DNA from: Cyanobium sp. M55B138
GTDB lineage: Bacteria; Cyanobacteriota; Cyanobacteriia; PCC-6307; Cyanobiaceae
Assembly (NCBI GenBank): GCA_018400215.1
Contig: JAGYNF010000029.1
Span: forward strand, 1 to 11,597
Length of the DNA: 11,597 nt
Direction: 5' to 3'
In this document: positions 10,813-11,597 of the stretch, piece by piece
How the letters are laid out: each line of letters begins with the position of its first letter
How positions within the stretch are numbered: position 1 is the first letter of the stretch
Notes under the pieces: generated by a model
Seen by the model: only the letters and a program-made list of their open reading frames with translations
Database searches by the model: none
What the model was told of the DNA's origin: nothing
Program-made: the position numbers and the translations under genes

Positions 10813-11597
10813 TCAGTCGCCACCGTCGCTGCTGCTGATCCCCGCCAGGGCCTGCGCCACGGCGCCGGGGCTGGCGCAGCCGGGGCCCTGCCTGGCCCGC
10901 TGCAGGCCAGCGCAGGCGTGGGCCAGGGCGGCAGTGGCCAGCTGGCTGGCTGGGGCTCCGCTGCCGGTTGCGATCGCCAGTGCCCCGAGGCCGCCCGCAT
11001 AGCCGGCCAGCACATCGCCCAAACCCGCCCGGGCGGCGGCGGGGGCGGCTGCCAGCAGCTGCCAGCGCTCCCCCGTGGCACTGGCCACCACGGTGCGCGC
11101 ACCCTTGAGCAACACGCTGGCCCCGCTGGCCCGGGCCGCTGTCGCTGCCGCCTCCAGGGGCGGCAGCGCCTGCCACTCGGGGAACAGCCTGGCGAACTCG
11201 CCGGCATGGGGCGTGATCCAGCTCGGCCCCTGGCGCCGTTGCAGCCAGGTTGTGGCCCCCTCGTCGATCTGGGCCAGCCGGTTGAGGCCATCGGCATCCA
11301 GCACCAGCAGGCCTGGGAAGTGCTGCAGCAGTCCCCAGGCCTCGCCGTCGCCCCCTCCCTCCCTAGGCCCCCCTCCCTCCCCAAGACCAGGACCGAGCAG
11401 CACCGCGTCGAGCCGTTCCAGGTCGTCGGCCTGCAGCGCCGCCAGCTGCAGCTCACCGCCACTGCCGCAGCCCAGGCTGCGGCTCACCACCACATGGGGG
11501 GCCTGGTTCCACAGCCCGCTCGCCAGCTGGTGGGGCAGGGCGGCCCTGAGACTGCCGCAGCCACTGGCACTCGCCCCCGCCAGGGCCAGGGCCGCGG
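10813..11597 (-). CDS. nnr: NAD(P)H-hydrate dehydratase domain (Nnr/YjeF C-terminal), 5' end beyond the window
   Basis: The frame is open to the right edge, so only the C-terminal 260 residues are visible. This is the ribokinase-like ADP/ATP-dependent NAD(P)HX dehydratase that repairs hydrated NADH and NADPH; in bacteria it is usually fused to an N-terminal epimerase, which would lie off the edge. Visible motifs are ASGCGSLRAALP (Gly-rich strand after the substrate loop, near 11570-11535), LGPGLG, LDADGLN, ITPHAGEFARL (around 11216-11184), VLLKGARTVV (around 11117-11088) and AGLGDVLAG (around 11030-11004), whose GD carries the catalytic Asp; canonical members read GTGD. The stretch LGEGGGPREGGGDGE is a low-complexity insert between LGPG and the LDAD strand, encoded by G-runs. 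A GTG at 11493 is an internal codon, not the start. The sigma gene follows 102 nt downstream. Confidence 0.93.
   Translation of the reverse strand, partial: AALALAGASASGCGSLRAALPHQLASGLWNQAPHVVVSRSLGCGSGGELQLAALQADDLERLDAVLLGPGLGEGGGPREGGGDGEAWGLLQHFPGLLVLDADGLNRLAQIDEGATTWLQRRQGPSWITPHAGEFARLFPEWQALPPLEAAATAARASGASVLLKGARTVVASATGERWQLLAAAPAAARAGLGDVLAGYAGGLGALAIATGSGAPASQLATAALAHACAGLQRARQGPGCASPGAVAQALAGISSSDGGD
10970..10977. repeat. HIP1 octamer GCGATCGC
   Basis: Perfect copy of the cyanobacterial highly iterated palindrome, inside nnr. Confidence 0.9.
11351..11382 (-). other. G-run array with G-quadruplex potential inside nnr
   Basis: On the minus (coding) strand there are six runs of three or more G in 32 bases, with connectors A, A, CCTA-like, A and A. 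Single-base loops favour a stable parallel quadruplex in DNA or in the nnr mRNA. The plus-strand C-runs are 11351-11355, 11357-11359, 11361-11363, 11368-11373, 11375-11377 and 11379-11382. The two halves are near-direct repeats flanking CCTAGG (11362-11367), suggesting duplication of a G-rich unit. Confidence 0.65.

Overview
This window looks like chromosomal core sequence from a high-GC unicellular cyanobacterium of the Synechococcus/Cyanobium group. The reasons are a phycobiliprotein-lyase-like gene, a cyanobacterial Ftn2/ZipN division gene, a group 2 sigma-70 factor, an Ala-tailed ribosomal protein S16, and five copies of the cyanobacterial HIP1 octamer GCGATCGC. Coding density is high, nearly every gene is a housekeeping gene, and no stretch over 300 bases lacks a gene. 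I see no tRNA, rRNA, CRISPR array, insertion sequence, integrase or prophage gene.

Layout, left to right. Positions 1-2031, all minus strand: era, then a short intergenic stretch holding a decayed PIN-domain (VapC-type) toxin fragment, then a CpcS/CpeS-family lyase, then the 5' part of trmD running off the left edge. A 69-bp divergent region separates era from a plus-strand gene of unknown function (2101-2625). That gene meets a Bax-inhibitor-1-family membrane protein (2720-3457, minus) tail to tail across a 20-bp tandem duplication and a strong intrinsic terminator. Next comes a minus-strand run transcribed ftn2/zipN, ffh, rpsP, phoH-like (8549 down to 3570). Divergent from ftn2 is pdhA (8698-9774, plus). 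It converges, with a 9-bp gap, on a group 2 sigma factor (9784-10710, minus). The sigma gene lies behind an AT-rich leader and downstream of nnr, which runs off the right edge.

The functional theme is translation and ribosome biogenesis: Era (30S maturation), S16, Ffh (signal recognition particle), a PhoH-like ATPase and TrmD (tRNA m1G37 methylation). In many bacteria these genes sit in two conserved strings, ffh-rpsP-rimM-trmD and phoH-ybeY-era. Here the members are regrouped as ffh-rpsP-phoH and era-lyase-trmD. The other genes serve cell division (Ftn2), central carbon entry (PdhA), transcription (sigma) and metabolite repair (Nnr).

I did not find a convincing undescribed system. The items most worth a second look are the PIN-toxin relic directly behind era, a very strong G-quadruplex-type G-run inside nnr, the regrouped operons with a pigment lyase inserted, the unknown 174-residue gene, and several short hairpins or palindromes at gene boundaries.
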